Source: Cellvibrio sp. OA-2007 (GTDB lineage Bacteria; Pseudomonadota; Gammaproteobacteria; Pseudomonadales; Cellvibrionaceae). Taken from it: a stretch of 64,000 bases of DNA. Of the stretch, positions 44,299 through 53,991 are shown piece after piece; position 1 is the first letter of the stretch, and the number at the start of each line of letters is the position of its first letter. The notes below the pieces were generated by a model. It had not been told where the DNA came from, searched no databases, and worked only from the letters and a program-made list of their open reading frames with translations. A program made the translations under genes and the position numbers. The DNA is taken from NCBI RefSeq assembly GCF_000953825.1, contig NZ_BBUL01000094.1, positions 62,001-126,000 of the forward strand. Reading direction: 5' to 3'.

Positions 44299-46497
44299 TT
44301 AATGAAACTCTATTACTTGATGCTGGGGTACAGCCGCACCTAAGTCAAGACTGCGCTTAGATGGTAAAGAATCCCCCACCCATAACGTGTAGCGCCCCGA
44401 GAGCCTAACCTTATTTCCTTCCTGATTAATTCTGTATAAATCTTTTTTATCTATCTCAAATTGTACGCGCTGTTTTTGATTAGGCTCAAGCAATACGCGC
44501 TTAAACACTTTTAATTCCATTATCGCCTCACCTTCAATAGGCGATAGAGGTGAAAGGTAAGCTTGAACCACTGTTTCTCCAGCCATCTTTCCAGAATTTT
44601 CTACATCAACATTAAATATCAACGACTGATCTTCAGTAATTTTTTGTTTATCCAACTGCAATTTTTTAAATAAATATTTTGTATAAGAAAGACCAAAACC
44701 GAAAGGGTACAGAGGGGTTTTGGTCATGTATTTATACGTTCTGCCCGCCATCGAATAGTTTTCAAATGGAGGCAAATCATTAATTGAAGCGGGAAACGTT
44801 AAGGGTAAATGACCCGATGGGTTAGCATCACCAAATAATACATCGGCAACCGCATTACCGCCCTGCTCACCCGGATACCAAATCCACAAAATCGCATCTG
44901 CCAGCTCATGCAGCTCACCCAAGGCAACAGGGCTGCCCGCTGCAACAACCAAAATTAATGGGCCTTTTTTGTTTTTTGCAATTTCTTTTACATAGTCGAT
45001 TTGATTTTGAGGCAGGGTAATATCTACGCGATCACCTCGGTCTGGAGAAGCAATAGCATCTACTTCTTCACCTTCCATATCCGCAGTCACCCCGACTACC
45101 GCTATAACTGCATCCGCCGCTCTGGCTTCGTGCGGAGCCCAATTTAGGGGGTTGATATTTTTATGAAATGGCAATGCACCGCTGCGATAATTAAGTGATG
45201 AACCCAGTGAAACCTTGCCGGCAACACCTTCTAACACTGTTACCAAATTATCCGTAATGCCGTAATAATTTCCGATCAACATGTCAGATGAAGCAGCAAA
45301 CGGCCCAGTAACGTAAGGTAATTTAATGGTTTTTGACAGCGGCAGCGTATTGTTTTTATTTTTTAACAATACGATAGATTTAGCCGCCACCTCACGCGAT
45401 AGCTGAATATTTTTATCGCTGTGAATAATATCGGGGGATAAGTTTGTATAAGGATTTAGTTTCTCCGGATCAAAAAAACCTAACCGAAACCGAATTAATA
45501 ACAATTGTTTTAAGCGTTCATCAATCAACGTCTCGGTGACCATCCCTTGAGCAAAGGATTTTTTTAGTGACTGTGTATAAGTGTCACCACAATTTAAATT
45601 TATACCCGACTTCAATGCCAATGCCGCCGATTCAACGCCGCTCTTAGTCACTTTATGACCGGCCTGAAAATCGTTGAGTGCACCACAATCAGAAACAATA
45701 TAGCCATTAAAACCCCATTGCTGCTTAAGCAAATCATCAAGTAAATAACTATTTGCACAGGCAGGCGCACCATTCACCGCATTGTAAGCACACATAACAC
45801 CGGCTACTTTGGCATCCTTAACCAAGGCTTCAAAAGCGGGCAAATAGGTTTCCAACAAATCTTTTTTTGAAGGAACCACATCAAAATGATGCCGCAGCGA
45901 CTCAGGACCGGAATGCACTGCAAAATGTTTAGCAACACCGGCAGACTTGAGATATTTTGGATCATTTCCTTGCAACCCTTTTACAAATGCAGTGCCGATT
46001 CGTGCGGTCAATAGAGGATCTTCACCATATGTTTCTTGCCCTCTACCCCAGCGCGGGTCGCGAAAAATATTGATATTGGGCGTCCAGAAACTCAGGCCTG
46101 CATACTGGCCATTATTACCAATTGATTGTGCAATTTTATATTTAGCTCGCGCCTCATCGGAAATTGCCGACGACACTCTATAAGCAAGGTCCAAATCAAA
46201 AGTTGCAGCCAAACCAATCGCCTGGGGGAAAATCGTGGCTTTGCCATTGCGCGCCACGCCATGTAATGCCTCATTCCACCAATTATATTCAGGCACATTT
46301 AGCCTAGGAATCGCGGGAGTAGCGTGAGAGAGTTGTGCAATTTTTTCATCCAGCGTCATTGCGTTTACTAATAAATCGGCACGATGTTCGAAACTCTTTT
46401 CAGCATCAAACCAAGGGAGCTGGCTGAGTGATTTTTCTGCGCAGTACGCTTGTTTCGCCACAACTAACAGAATGAATACCAGTATATTTTTTATCAT
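44299..46497 (-). CDS. GH3 glycoside hydrolase, secreted
   Basis: A 732-residue GH3 enzyme. The ATG at 46497 has AGCAGG upstream; the longer reading begins with TTG. Signal peptide about 1-19. It has the GH3 barrel with RDPRWGRGQETYGEDP, KHFAVHSGPE and nucleophile candidate D270 (IVSDCGAL), the alpha/beta sandwich, and a C-terminal FN3-like domain after YPFGFGLSYT. It resembles beta-xylosidase/beta-glucosidase-type GH3. In the agar context a beta-galactosidase on agaro-oligosaccharide ends would be useful, but this is inference. No export-free form is apparent. Confidence 0.88.
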   Translation of the reverse strand: MIKNILVFILLVVAKQAYCAEKSLSQLPWFDAEKSFEHRADLLVNAMTLDEKIAQLSHATPAIPRLNVPEYNWWNEALHGVARNGKATIFPQAIGLAATFDLDLAYRVSSAISDEARAKYKIAQSIGNNGQYAGLSFWTPNINIFRDPRWGRGQETYGEDPLLTARIGTAFVKGLQGNDPKYLKSAGVAKHFAVHSGPESLRHHFDVVPSKKDLLETYLPAFEALVKDAKVAGVMCAYNAVNGAPACANSYLLDDLLKQQWGFNGYIVSDCGALNDFQAGHKVTKSGVESAALALKSGINLNCGDTYTQSLKKSFAQGMVTETLIDERLKQLLLIRFRLGFFDPEKLNPYTNLSPDIIHSDKNIQLSREVAAKSIVLLKNKNNTLPLSKTIKLPYVTGPFAASSDMLIGNYYGITDNLVTVLEGVAGKVSLGSSLNYRSGALPFHKNINPLNWAPHEARAADAVIAVVGVTADMEGEEVDAIASPDRGDRVDITLPQNQIDYVKEIAKNKKGPLILVVAAGSPVALGELHELADAILWIWYPGEQGGNAVADVLFGDANPSGHLPLTFPASINDLPPFENYSMAGRTYKYMTKTPLYPFGFGLSYTKYLFKKLQLDKQKITEDQSLIFNVDVENSGKMAGETVVQAYLSPLSPIEGEAIMELKVFKRVLLEPNQKQRVQFEIDKKDLYRINQEGNKVRLSGRYTLWVGDSLPSKRSLDLGAAVPQHQVIEFH

Positions 46498-46530
46498 AAA
46501 CAAGCCTGCTTTTATTAATTGTTAGTTTTT

Positions 46531-46563
46531 TTAAAAAAAGAGCCAGTCATTGCTGACTAGCTC
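46531..46563 (-). terminator. Terminator between GH50 and GH3
   Basis: The stem GAGCCAGTCA/TGACTAGCTC pairs at 9 of 10 positions with one G-U. On the minus strand seven T follow. Confidence 0.8.
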
Positions 46564-46590
46564 CTTCGTTTTGAAACAATCATAAAGCTA

Positions 46591-48993
46591 TTATTTTTTC
46601 GCGCGGCGAGTATACATTTCGCCATGCAACTCTTTGGCGGCTTTCACCATAGGTGCATAGGGTGTGTCAGTAACCGACACAAAACCTACATTGTAGTTTT
46701 CACCATCATAGGAGCGGCCAGTTACTGGGGAATCCATATATTGGAACCAATGTGCGCCAATAAAATAGGGATTATCGACAACCGTTTCCATGTACTCTTT
46801 ATACATTTTTGCACGATCTTCCTGATTGGCCGCATGCACCAAGCCGGGGTGAAACAGACCTGATTCCGTTGTGCCTATGTGGAATTCACCGATAATACTG
46901 GGTTTATCCAGCTCCGCTAAAAACGTCCATTTATTTTTGGTTAAACCTTCTTTATAGAAGTTATAGCTAACAACATCGGCGTATTTTGCCGCTGCTTTAA
47001 CTACATCTTTTGGCATTCCCCAATCTGCAAAACGCACACCCAGGTACAGGTGATTAGGCATATATTGTGTTAAGGCGCCCTCAACAATTTTGAAATACTC
47101 TTCAGCATACTGAGTAAATAACAGACTGAAATCCTGCAATTGAACATCGTTGTTAATGCCAGTTTTTACACCTTTTTGGAATGCATCCCAAGATCCAACT
47201 GAGGTTCCCCATGCGGTATTTAATGCTGCTATATCCACATACTTTTCTTTCATCAACTGGGTAAATTTATTTTTCGTTGGCGAGTCTGCTCCATCGCGAG
47301 TCAGTGTATTTAACACTATGCCATATTCAGACTCTTTGCTTTCTGAGCGCCCCCAACTTTTTTCGTTATCAATAAATACACCGACACACCAAGGGCTATT
47401 TTTAGTTTCTGCAGCAATAGCCTTGGCTGTGGCAAGTGCACGCTCTTTAAATACTGGATCAAATGGATCGGGCAAACCGCCCCAAAAATCATTGCCACTG
47501 GAAACTGTTTTGAAGTTACCGATAATCCAACCATTGGCAAAATATGGAATGCGTTGATTATTGTAAAATTTTGGATCAGTCCAGTTTCCTAGCGAGGTAA
47601 ACCCCCAATTCAACATGCGATCCACAGTAACTTTTTCCCATTGACGCAAATAAGAATCAGGTTCTGTTTCACCGTATTTACGCTCGAGATTGGCACTATA
47701 GAAACTAAAGGCTTCGCCTTTTAGCAGTGGGCCTGAGTGGGCATCACGATTGTAATCATAGTGATTACCCAAAGGGTCAGTGTGCTTGGGCAACCACTCA
47801 AACATGTCGGCGCGAGTTTTAGAAACCAAATGACGGGTTTTTTGCGCCTCTTCTGAAATAAGGATTTTTCCTTTCGAGTCTTCGGGAGTCAAATCATCGG
47901 CACTGCGCTGCTCAATAGTTGAAGCATCGTAATCATAGCCAGTCATAGTGTAGGCATTGGCCAAGCGTATGATGTCCAATCCTGTAGCAAAATAGAGATA
48001 TCCTTCTGGATCAACCAACCACCATTTTCCATCAACTTTTTTAGGATAAAAATAGCCTGTTGCAGGTTGTTTCGGGCCATTTTTCCATCCGCCAAAAGTG
48101 GATCTATCAGCCAATGGAGCACCGTTATTCAGCTCTTTCAATTCGCTCTGGGTTGCTGCTTGCAACTCTGCCTCAGAATGAATTTTACCGGCAAAATCCA
48201 CTTTGGCTGGCTGGCCAAATTTATCGACCAGATTGACCAGGAAATCTTTATTCATTGCAGGGCTTTTAATAACCCGAATATTGTCGAGGGTGATTTCTTT
48301 ATCGTGCAAAGCATATTGAACACTTAAGGATATGCGCTTAACAGCGGATAAATCCAAATTCATAACACCCCACATCCAGATGAACTGCACATCATCTCCA
48401 GACCAGGTCGGCGGGTTGCCACGCAATCCTGAGGCTGCATTCAACTCCACTTTGGAATCCGGGTTTGCACTGACCATATCGTGGCCACTTAACTTGGAGT
48501 AATAAACACGAGACTTACCTACCGGTACACTGACACTGCGGGTAAAGTTATTACCTTTTGCATCAGACACATCCAGAAATAGCTGTACGGAATGTTCGCC
48601 GTCATTGGCAATATCAAAGGCAAGGCTGGCATCGCCGATATCGCTCCAATTCCACGTATCTGATTTTGGCTGGATAACCAAGGAGGTGTATTCATGATCA
48701 ACAGAGTTGTACTTTACTTTTAATGCTTGCGATGCGGAGGTATCACTCGCTGAGGATTTAACCAAACTTCCCTGAGCGTTAAAAAAACTAATTTCTGCCG
48801 GTAACTGATCGCCCTCGAAATCAAACAATACTTGCTCAGCGGCGGCGGTTTGGGCTTGGGCTGGGGTTCCAGCAGGATCTTTATCTACCGCTTTATCTTG
48901 ACAGGCAATAAGGAACAATGCAGCCACACTAAGCACGCTGGTTTTCAGAAACAAAGTAATGGGCCGATCAAGCTTATAACTCGAACACATCAT
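46591..48993 (-). CDS. GH50 beta-agarase, lipoprotein (second copy)
   Basis: An 800-residue GH50 enzyme with lipobox FLIAC (Cys31), a CBM-like N-domain (about 55-245) and the GH50 barrel. Candidate acid/base E544 (IDNEKSWG) and nucleophile E703 (IGEFHIGT). Identity with the enzyme at 6661 is clear over the whole length (FGGWKNGPK, YLYFATGLDIIRLANAYT, GAHWFQYMDSPVTGRSYDGENYNVG). The two may differ in chain-length preference. AGGTGA lies just before the tandem ATG. An operator-like site is at 49098. Confidence 0.92.
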   Translation of the reverse strand: MMCSSYKLDRPITLFLKTSVLSVAALFLIACQDKAVDKDPAGTPAQAQTAAAEQVLFDFEGDQLPAEISFFNAQGSLVKSSASDTSASQALKVKYNSVDHEYTSLVIQPKSDTWNWSDIGDASLAFDIANDGEHSVQLFLDVSDAKGNNFTRSVSVPVGKSRVYYSKLSGHDMVSANPDSKVELNAASGLRGNPPTWSGDDVQFIWMWGVMNLDLSAVKRISLSVQYALHDKEITLDNIRVIKSPAMNKDFLVNLVDKFGQPAKVDFAGKIHSEAELQAATQSELKELNNGAPLADRSTFGGWKNGPKQPATGYFYPKKVDGKWWLVDPEGYLYFATGLDIIRLANAYTMTGYDYDASTIEQRSADDLTPEDSKGKILISEEAQKTRHLVSKTRADMFEWLPKHTDPLGNHYDYNRDAHSGPLLKGEAFSFYSANLERKYGETEPDSYLRQWEKVTVDRMLNWGFTSLGNWTDPKFYNNQRIPYFANGWIIGNFKTVSSGNDFWGGLPDPFDPVFKERALATAKAIAAETKNSPWCVGVFIDNEKSWGRSESKESEYGIVLNTLTRDGADSPTKNKFTQLMKEKYVDIAALNTAWGTSVGSWDAFQKGVKTGINNDVQLQDFSLLFTQYAEEYFKIVEGALTQYMPNHLYLGVRFADWGMPKDVVKAAAKYADVVSYNFYKEGLTKNKWTFLAELDKPSIIGEFHIGTTESGLFHPGLVHAANQEDRAKMYKEYMETVVDNPYFIGAHWFQYMDSPVTGRSYDGENYNVGFVSVTDTPYAPMVKAAKELHGEMYTRRAKK

Positions 48994-49304
48994 GAATCAC
49001 CTATTTTTAATTTATATATTGAAGTGTTATCAATAACTGCGATTTCTTAAAAAAACCTTATGAAACAGCCAATTCTCTAGTTTTGCAGTCATTGTTTTGT
49101 CAACAATAAACAATATACACCATGCTGGCATTTTATCAACCTTGGTAATCACCTCTTAACAAATCAAGACATGGCTGCATTCCGAATGTCAAATAAATGA
49201 CATTCCTGGTTTTATTGGTGCCATTTATGACAAGCGCATTTTGCTACATTGAGTCGAGTCAGTGCGGATATCTATTGCGGCGCACCAATAATAACGCGCC
49301 AAAC
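48994..49304 (-). promoter_or_regulatory. Control region of the second GH50 gene
   Basis: 311 non-coding bases between the GH50 and AraC genes. They hold the operator-like TGTCAACAAT (49098-49107) and an inverted repeat GAATGTCA/TGACATTC with 6-base spacer (49184-49205), followed by a related ATTTATGACA. The inverted repeat's AATGT...ACATT arms resemble those at 159-177. Confidence 0.5.
49098..49107. promoter_or_regulatory. Operator-like TGTCAACAAT upstream of GH50
   Basis: The core TGTCAACA lies at 49098-49105, about 105 bases before the GH50 start at 48993. The downstream flank AAACA is a weaker match to the extended motif. Confidence 0.5.
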
Positions 49305-50177
49305 TTAGAGCTCAGTAACTCGCTGCTGCATGGTGGTTTTGAATTTTTTAGGCGTTACGCCAAATAGTTTTTTGAATTGGGAAATAAAGTGAGAAGGGCT
49401 GGAAAAATTGAGCTCGTAACTAACTTCGGTAATCGAAAACTGACTTTGACTTAACATTCTGGCCGCACTGTAAAGCCGATGTTTAACATTGTAATCAGAG
49501 TAATTACAGCGAAACACCGATTTAAACATACGCGAAAAATAGGCGGGCGAGATACAACACAACTCCGCCGCCTGCTCCAAGGAGAGCTCAACACTTTTAT
49601 TGTGGCGAAATAAATTAATTACCGGCTCCAGTTTTACATAGCCAGAGGATTTTAATAGCGTGTCATAGTGCGGTGGTTTTAGCGGAGTTGCGCGCTCTGC
49701 CACCCAAGTTAACAGCGCACGTAACAATGCCTGACTGCGATTACTTGAGGGCGATTCACTATAAGAGTCCAGCAGCCATTTTGACAGGGTTTGAATAGCA
49801 CTTGCATCCTCAGGCCTCAGGCGTAAGTGCATTCCATATTTAAAGAAATCCTCTGCCTGCTCTAACCCAGGGGCCAGCAAAAGAGCAGGTAAAAACTGGA
49901 TGATATACCAGGATTTATTGCGCGATGACAGCTCAAAATCATGGGTTTCCAATGCGGGAGTGAAGACGAGATCCTGATCGCACAAAGCTGACTTACCCTG
50001 GCTGTAAAAAAAAGTTCCATCAATAGAATCAAAGACGATAAGTTCGTGAACTTCATGAAAATGCATAAAACAGGAATAGGGAGAATCCTCCGAATACACC
50101 ACATGATGAATTTCAAAATCATAACCATGCTGTATGCAAAACGGCTCACAATATACGTTGTTCTTGCCCATGCTCAT
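49305..50177 (-). CDS. AraC-family regulator with cupin-like sensor domain
   Basis: A 290-residue cytosolic regulator. The N-terminal half (about 15-160) is a cupin-type sensor (HFHEVHELIVFDS). The C-terminal AraC domain (about 185-285) has both helix-turn-helices: LSLEQAAELCCISPAYFSRMFK and ITEVSYELNFSSPSHFISQFKKLFG. It is divergent from the dehydrogenase/esterase pair and collinear with, upstream of, the second GH50. Either could be its target. Confidence 0.87.
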   Translation of the reverse strand: MSMGKNNVYCEPFCIQHGYDFEIHHVVYSEDSPYSCFMHFHEVHELIVFDSIDGTFFYSQGKSALCDQDLVFTPALETHDFELSSRNKSWYIIQFLPALLLAPGLEQAEDFFKYGMHLRLRPEDASAIQTLSKWLLDSYSESPSSNRSQALLRALLTWVAERATPLKPPHYDTLLKSSGYVKLEPVINLFRHNKSVELSLEQAAELCCISPAYFSRMFKSVFRCNYSDYNVKHRLYSAARMLSQSQFSITEVSYELNFSSPSHFISQFKKLFGVTPKKFKTTMQQRVTEL

Positions 50178-50350
50178 TTTCCAGTAATCAATATTCTTGG
50201 AACAAAGTTGATTATATTTTTAATGCGATAGCAATATTTTTTTAGCTGTGGCCGATTATCAACAATGAAAATCAAACTAATTCTAGTCTATATATTTCGT
50301 TTTTAACCCATTCAACACCTACTTCACGAACATTACTGGAGCTAACTTTT
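50178..50350. promoter_or_regulatory. Divergent promoter region, AraC / alcohol dehydrogenase
   Basis: 173 bases shared by two divergent genes. A degenerate operator-like ATTATCAACAAT lies at 50255-50266. GGAG precedes the dehydrogenase ATG by 10 bases. Confidence 0.4.
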
Positions 50351-51466
50351 ATGATTCATTCAAAAGCCATATTGTCTGATGGCAAAGGAAACTTCCATTT
50401 AACCACAATTGCCATTGGTACTCCGGCACAAGACGAGGTGCTGATTAAATTAAAAGCATCGGGCATTTGCCACACCGACTGGGACTCCATCAATACCTGG
50501 AACAAACCTTTTATTGTTGGCCATGAAGGTGCAGGCATTGTTATGGCCGTTGGTTCAGCAGTAACCAAAGTAAAAGCTGGCGATAGAGTCATCTTAAACT
50601 GGGCAATTCCCTGTGGTCACTGTTTTCAATGCCGCGAAGGCAATACCCATATCTGCGAAATAAATTCACCGGTTTGTGGGCAAGGTCTTTGCGGACATGC
50701 ACACCCAAATGCTGCAAGCCATCAGGGCGCGCCGATTGAACGCTCTTTTCATCTCGGCACTATGTCTGAACATACTATTGTTAAAGAATCTGCAGTGGTC
50801 AAAATTCACTGCGACATCCCCTACGCTACCGCATCAATTATTGGTTGCGGTGTTATGACGGGCTGGGGCTCTGTAGTCAATGCCGCCAACGTGAAGCTGG
50901 GCTCATCCGTCTGTGTAATTGGTTGTGGTGGCGTCGGCTTAAATGTTATTCAAGCGGCAAAATTGTCAGGCGCCAATAAAATTATCGCCATTGATATCAA
51001 TAGCGAGCGCTTGGATCAAGCTAAAAAATTCGGTGCGACCCACGGTGTCATAGCGACACGAGATGATAAGGATTTTAACGAAGTTGCCACGCAAGTACGT
51101 GCGATCAACTGCGGTCGCGGAACAGACTATGCTTTTGAGTGCACCGCTGTTCCCGCGCTTGGCTCCGCACCACTCAAACTTATTCGTAGTGCCGGAACAG
51201 CGGTGCAAGTCAGTGGCATTGAGCAGCGCATTGATTTTGACTGTGAATTATTTGAATGGGACAAAATTTATATCAATCCACTTTATGGCATGTGCAATCC
51301 CGACCGGGATTTTCCACGCATTTTGGATTTATATAGCGCGGGTCAATTAAAATTGGATGAGTTGGTCACTAAAACCTATAGCATTGAAGATGTAGCGCAG
51401 GGTTTTGATGATTTAATTAATGGCCGTATCGCCAAAGGTGTTGTTGTCTTTGATGACGAGGAATAA
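50351..51466 (+). CDS. Class-III-type zinc alcohol dehydrogenase, probable formaldehyde detoxification
   Basis: A 371-residue MDR dehydrogenase, the usual class-III ADH length. Catalytic zinc ligands C40 and H58/E59 are visible, as is the structural-zinc lobe C88, C91, C94, C102 (CX2CX2CX7C). The cofactor loop is GCGGVG. Together with the esterase that starts 5 bases later, this resembles the glutathione-dependent formaldehyde pathway: hydroxymethyl-glutathione to formylglutathione. The P450 O-demethylase at 22631 would produce formaldehyde. The residues selecting glutathione adducts were not verified, so a general aryl or sugar alcohol substrate remains possible. Confidence 0.8.
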   Translation: MIHSKAILSDGKGNFHLTTIAIGTPAQDEVLIKLKASGICHTDWDSINTWNKPFIVGHEGAGIVMAVGSAVTKVKAGDRVILNWAIPCGHCFQCREGNTHICEINSPVCGQGLCGHAHPNAASHQGAPIERSFHLGTMSEHTIVKESAVVKIHCDIPYATASIIGCGVMTGWGSVVNAANVKLGSSVCVIGCGGVGLNVIQAAKLSGANKIIAIDINSERLDQAKKFGATHGVIATRDDKDFNEVATQVRAINCGRGTDYAFECTAVPALGSAPLKLIRSAGTAVQVSGIEQRIDFDCELFEWDKIYINPLYGMCNPDRDFPRILDLYSAGQLKLDELVTKTYSIEDVAQGFDDLINGRIAKGVVVFDDEE

Positions 51467-51471
51467 TTCAA

Positions 51472-52278
51472 ATGGCTGTTATTAGAATTGAACAATCCAA
51501 CCCGGAATATCTTGCCGAACACTTTCAATTACTCACCGTTCAGAGCTCACACCTAAACCGACGCTGCGATATCAGCGTCTTTAACGCTCATCCCGACAGC
51601 AAAGATTTACCAATTGTAATTTTGTTGCACGGTGTTTACGGCAATCACTGGGTATGGTCGGGCTTGGGCGGCGTACACAAGGCCTATATCGATGAATACG
51701 CCAAAGGTGGCCTCAGCCAAATGATATTGATTATGCCTTCCGATGGCGGCTTTTATGGCGGCTCAGCTTATTTGCCGCTGGCAAACGGTGAGAATTATGA
51801 AAAATGGATTGTGGAAGATGTGATTGCTGCAGTTATAAAGTGCAATCCGTCCGCCTCAATCGCCTCCAACGTTTATATTGCTGGCCTATCTATGGGCGGT
51901 TATGGCGCACTGCGCCTTGGGGCTAAATATCCCACTCTATTTAAAGGCATATCGGCGCATTCGTCGATTACAGACATTCGAGAAATGACGCTATTTGTCG
52001 CTGAAGACTTATCGCTTTATAACACTCATTTAACTTATGAAAGCGATATAGCGCATTGGTTAGAGGTGAATAAAAACCACCTTCCACCAATTCGATTCGA
52101 TTGCGGAACTGAAGACACACTCTATTCAGGCAATCTAAAGTTTAATGAGCAAGTAAAACAACTCGGTATTCACGCGCAATTGGAATCACTACCGGGGAGT
52201 CACTCTTGGGAATACTGGCATCAACATGTCTCCAAGACATTCCAATTTTTTGATGGTATTGAAAGAACCCTAAAGTAA
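51472..52278 (+). CDS. Esterase-D-like hydrolase, probable S-formylglutathione hydrolase
   Basis: A 268-residue alpha/beta hydrolase of the esterase D/PutativeEsterase family. Catalytic triad by eye: S140 (GLSMGG), D215 (GTEDTLY), H244 (GSHSWEYW). The N-terminal half has ILLHGVYGNHW for the oxyanion region. It is translationally close to the class-III-type dehydrogenase (5-base gap), the classical arrangement of formaldehyde oxidation operons. It is shorter in the lid region than E. coli FrmB-type enzymes; deacylation of sugar esters is an alternative. Confidence 0.78.
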   Translation: MAVIRIEQSNPEYLAEHFQLLTVQSSHLNRRCDISVFNAHPDSKDLPIVILLHGVYGNHWVWSGLGGVHKAYIDEYAKGGLSQMILIMPSDGGFYGGSAYLPLANGENYEKWIVEDVIAAVIKCNPSASIASNVYIAGLSMGGYGALRLGAKYPTLFKGISAHSSITDIREMTLFVAEDLSLYNTHLTYESDIAHWLEVNKNHLPPIRFDCGTEDTLYSGNLKFNEQVKQLGIHAQLESLPGSHSWEYWHQHVSKTFQFFDGIERTLK

Positions 52279-52424
52279 TTCCTTCAATTGAAAAAAATTA
52301 AGAAACAATGGGTACTATTAACTACAAAGATAAAAATAATTTTAGCCATAACATAGGGCAAGATCGGATTAGCCGAGTGTTTGAGCTATGATACAAATAA
52401 CCAAACTTACGCCGGACTCAATTT

Positions 52425-53945
52425 ATGTCGATACGCGAATCAAAAAAAATCATTGTATTAGGTGGCGGAACCGCTGGCTGGGTGACGGGCGCTACTTTAT
52501 CTAAAAATTGGGAAACACATCGCTATCAGGTTGTAGTAGTTGATACAGCAGAAATTCCAACCATAGGCGTTGGGGAAGCAAGTATTCCCACTATTTACGA
52601 TCTCTTAAATTATCTAGAAATAAGCGATCGGGATCTGGTTAAGCACTGCCAAGCAACATTTAAATATGGCATCCAATTTGAAAACTGGTCCCGTCCCGGC
52701 GAACGTTATATGCATGGTTTTGGCAACATGGGGCACAACCTAGGGCAGGCTGAGTTTTTTAAAATTTGGTTAAGTACCGCAAGCTATTTTAAAAAACCTG
52801 ACCTCACACCCTTTATCCCTTCCGCGGTTGCAGCTTATTCAGATAAGTTTTCTCGCGGTTCAAAAGCGCCCGAAAACACAAACGGCCTCTTCTACCCTTT
52901 AAGCAACCTACTTTACGCACTCCATTTTGATGCATCTCTTCTGGCTCGATTACTTCGAGAAAAAGCGTTACACAATGGCGCAACCCACATTTCCAAGCAC
53001 ATAGTAAAAGTCGAAACAGATGAGAACGGTATATCCGCACTTATTGCGGAGGATGGCGAAACACTCAGCGCCGATTTATATGTAGACTGCTCGGGAATGC
53101 ATGGCGCCCTAAATAAACAAGTATTAAAAGCAAACTTTGATAACTGGCAAGCATACTTGCCTTGTGATACTGCAATTGCAGTACAAACAACATTGGATAA
53201 AGCGCCTCGTTTGTACACTCGCTCAATTGCCCACGCAGCCGGATGGCGCTGGGAAATCCAGCTTCAGAACCGCACCGGTAACGGCATTGTCTATTGCTCA
53301 AAACACATGGATTACGACACAGCAAAACAACATCTATTAGAGGGTGCTGAAGGCGAGCCGTTAACTACACCACGCAAAATTGAATTCACCACCGGACGAT
53401 TGTCATCGCCTTGGATGCTCAACAGCGTGGCCATAGGTTTATCCGCAGGATTTTTAGAGCCATTAGAATCCACCAGCATTCATTTAATTTGCGCCTATGC
53501 GAGAAAATTGCGCGATAGTATCGACAATAACGAATTAAATGCGGTGGGCAGAGATAAATTTAATCAGTCCTGGCGCGCAGAGACCGAGGGAGTGCGCGAT
53601 TTTTTAATGGTGCATTACCTCTGCAATCAACGCGATGAGGACTCGTTCTGGCAAGAGCGAAAGTCAGGGCCTCGTCCGGAATCACTTGCTCAGTTACTCG
53701 ATGAGCTTTCTAAAACTGGCTGGATATCACCACCGGAAGCGTCCATTTTTGGCACCGATAGTTGGCTAGAAGTATTAATAGGTCAAAAATTTTTCCTCAA
53801 TTATGAAAAATTTTCTATGCCTGCCGACAAAGCCCCCCACTATATTCAATTTTTGCAGAATGTATCCTACGCCATTAAAAATGAGGTGAATAAAATTCCT
53901 GATTCGCATCAAAGCATATTGGGGACTCTGCGCGCAGAAATATAA
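52425..53945 (+). CDS. Tryptophan-halogenase-family flavoprotein (second paralogue)
   Basis: A 506-residue PF04820 protein. FAD motif GGGTAGW (13-19). K80 (ATFKYGIQF) matches the catalytic lysine position. The WxWxIP motif reads WRWEIQ, and GFLEPLES is intact. The HGFGNMGHN stretch is specific. No flavin reductase is adjacent. It converges on the third paralogue at 53992, and both lie beside the large TonB receptor. Confidence 0.8.
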   Translation: MSIRESKKIIVLGGGTAGWVTGATLSKNWETHRYQVVVVDTAEIPTIGVGEASIPTIYDLLNYLEISDRDLVKHCQATFKYGIQFENWSRPGERYMHGFGNMGHNLGQAEFFKIWLSTASYFKKPDLTPFIPSAVAAYSDKFSRGSKAPENTNGLFYPLSNLLYALHFDASLLARLLREKALHNGATHISKHIVKVETDENGISALIAEDGETLSADLYVDCSGMHGALNKQVLKANFDNWQAYLPCDTAIAVQTTLDKAPRLYTRSIAHAAGWRWEIQLQNRTGNGIVYCSKHMDYDTAKQHLLEGAEGEPLTTPRKIEFTTGRLSSPWMLNSVAIGLSAGFLEPLESTSIHLICAYARKLRDSIDNNELNAVGRDKFNQSWRAETEGVRDFLMVHYLCNQRDEDSFWQERKSGPRPESLAQLLDELSKTGWISPPEASIFGTDSWLEVLIGQKFFLNYEKFSMPADKAPHYIQFLQNVSYAIKNEVNKIPDSHQSILGTLRAEI

Positions 53946-53955
53946 CTCGCCCTGC

Positions 53956-53987
53956 ATTCACTGTTTCACCCGCACCAAACAGTGAAT
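53956..53987. terminator. Hairpin between two convergent halogenase-like genes
   Basis: A perfect 11-bp stem ATTCACTGTTT/AAACAGTGAAT with a 10-base loop. No clear T run, so termination strength is uncertain. Confidence 0.5.
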
Positions 53988-53991
53988 ATAC

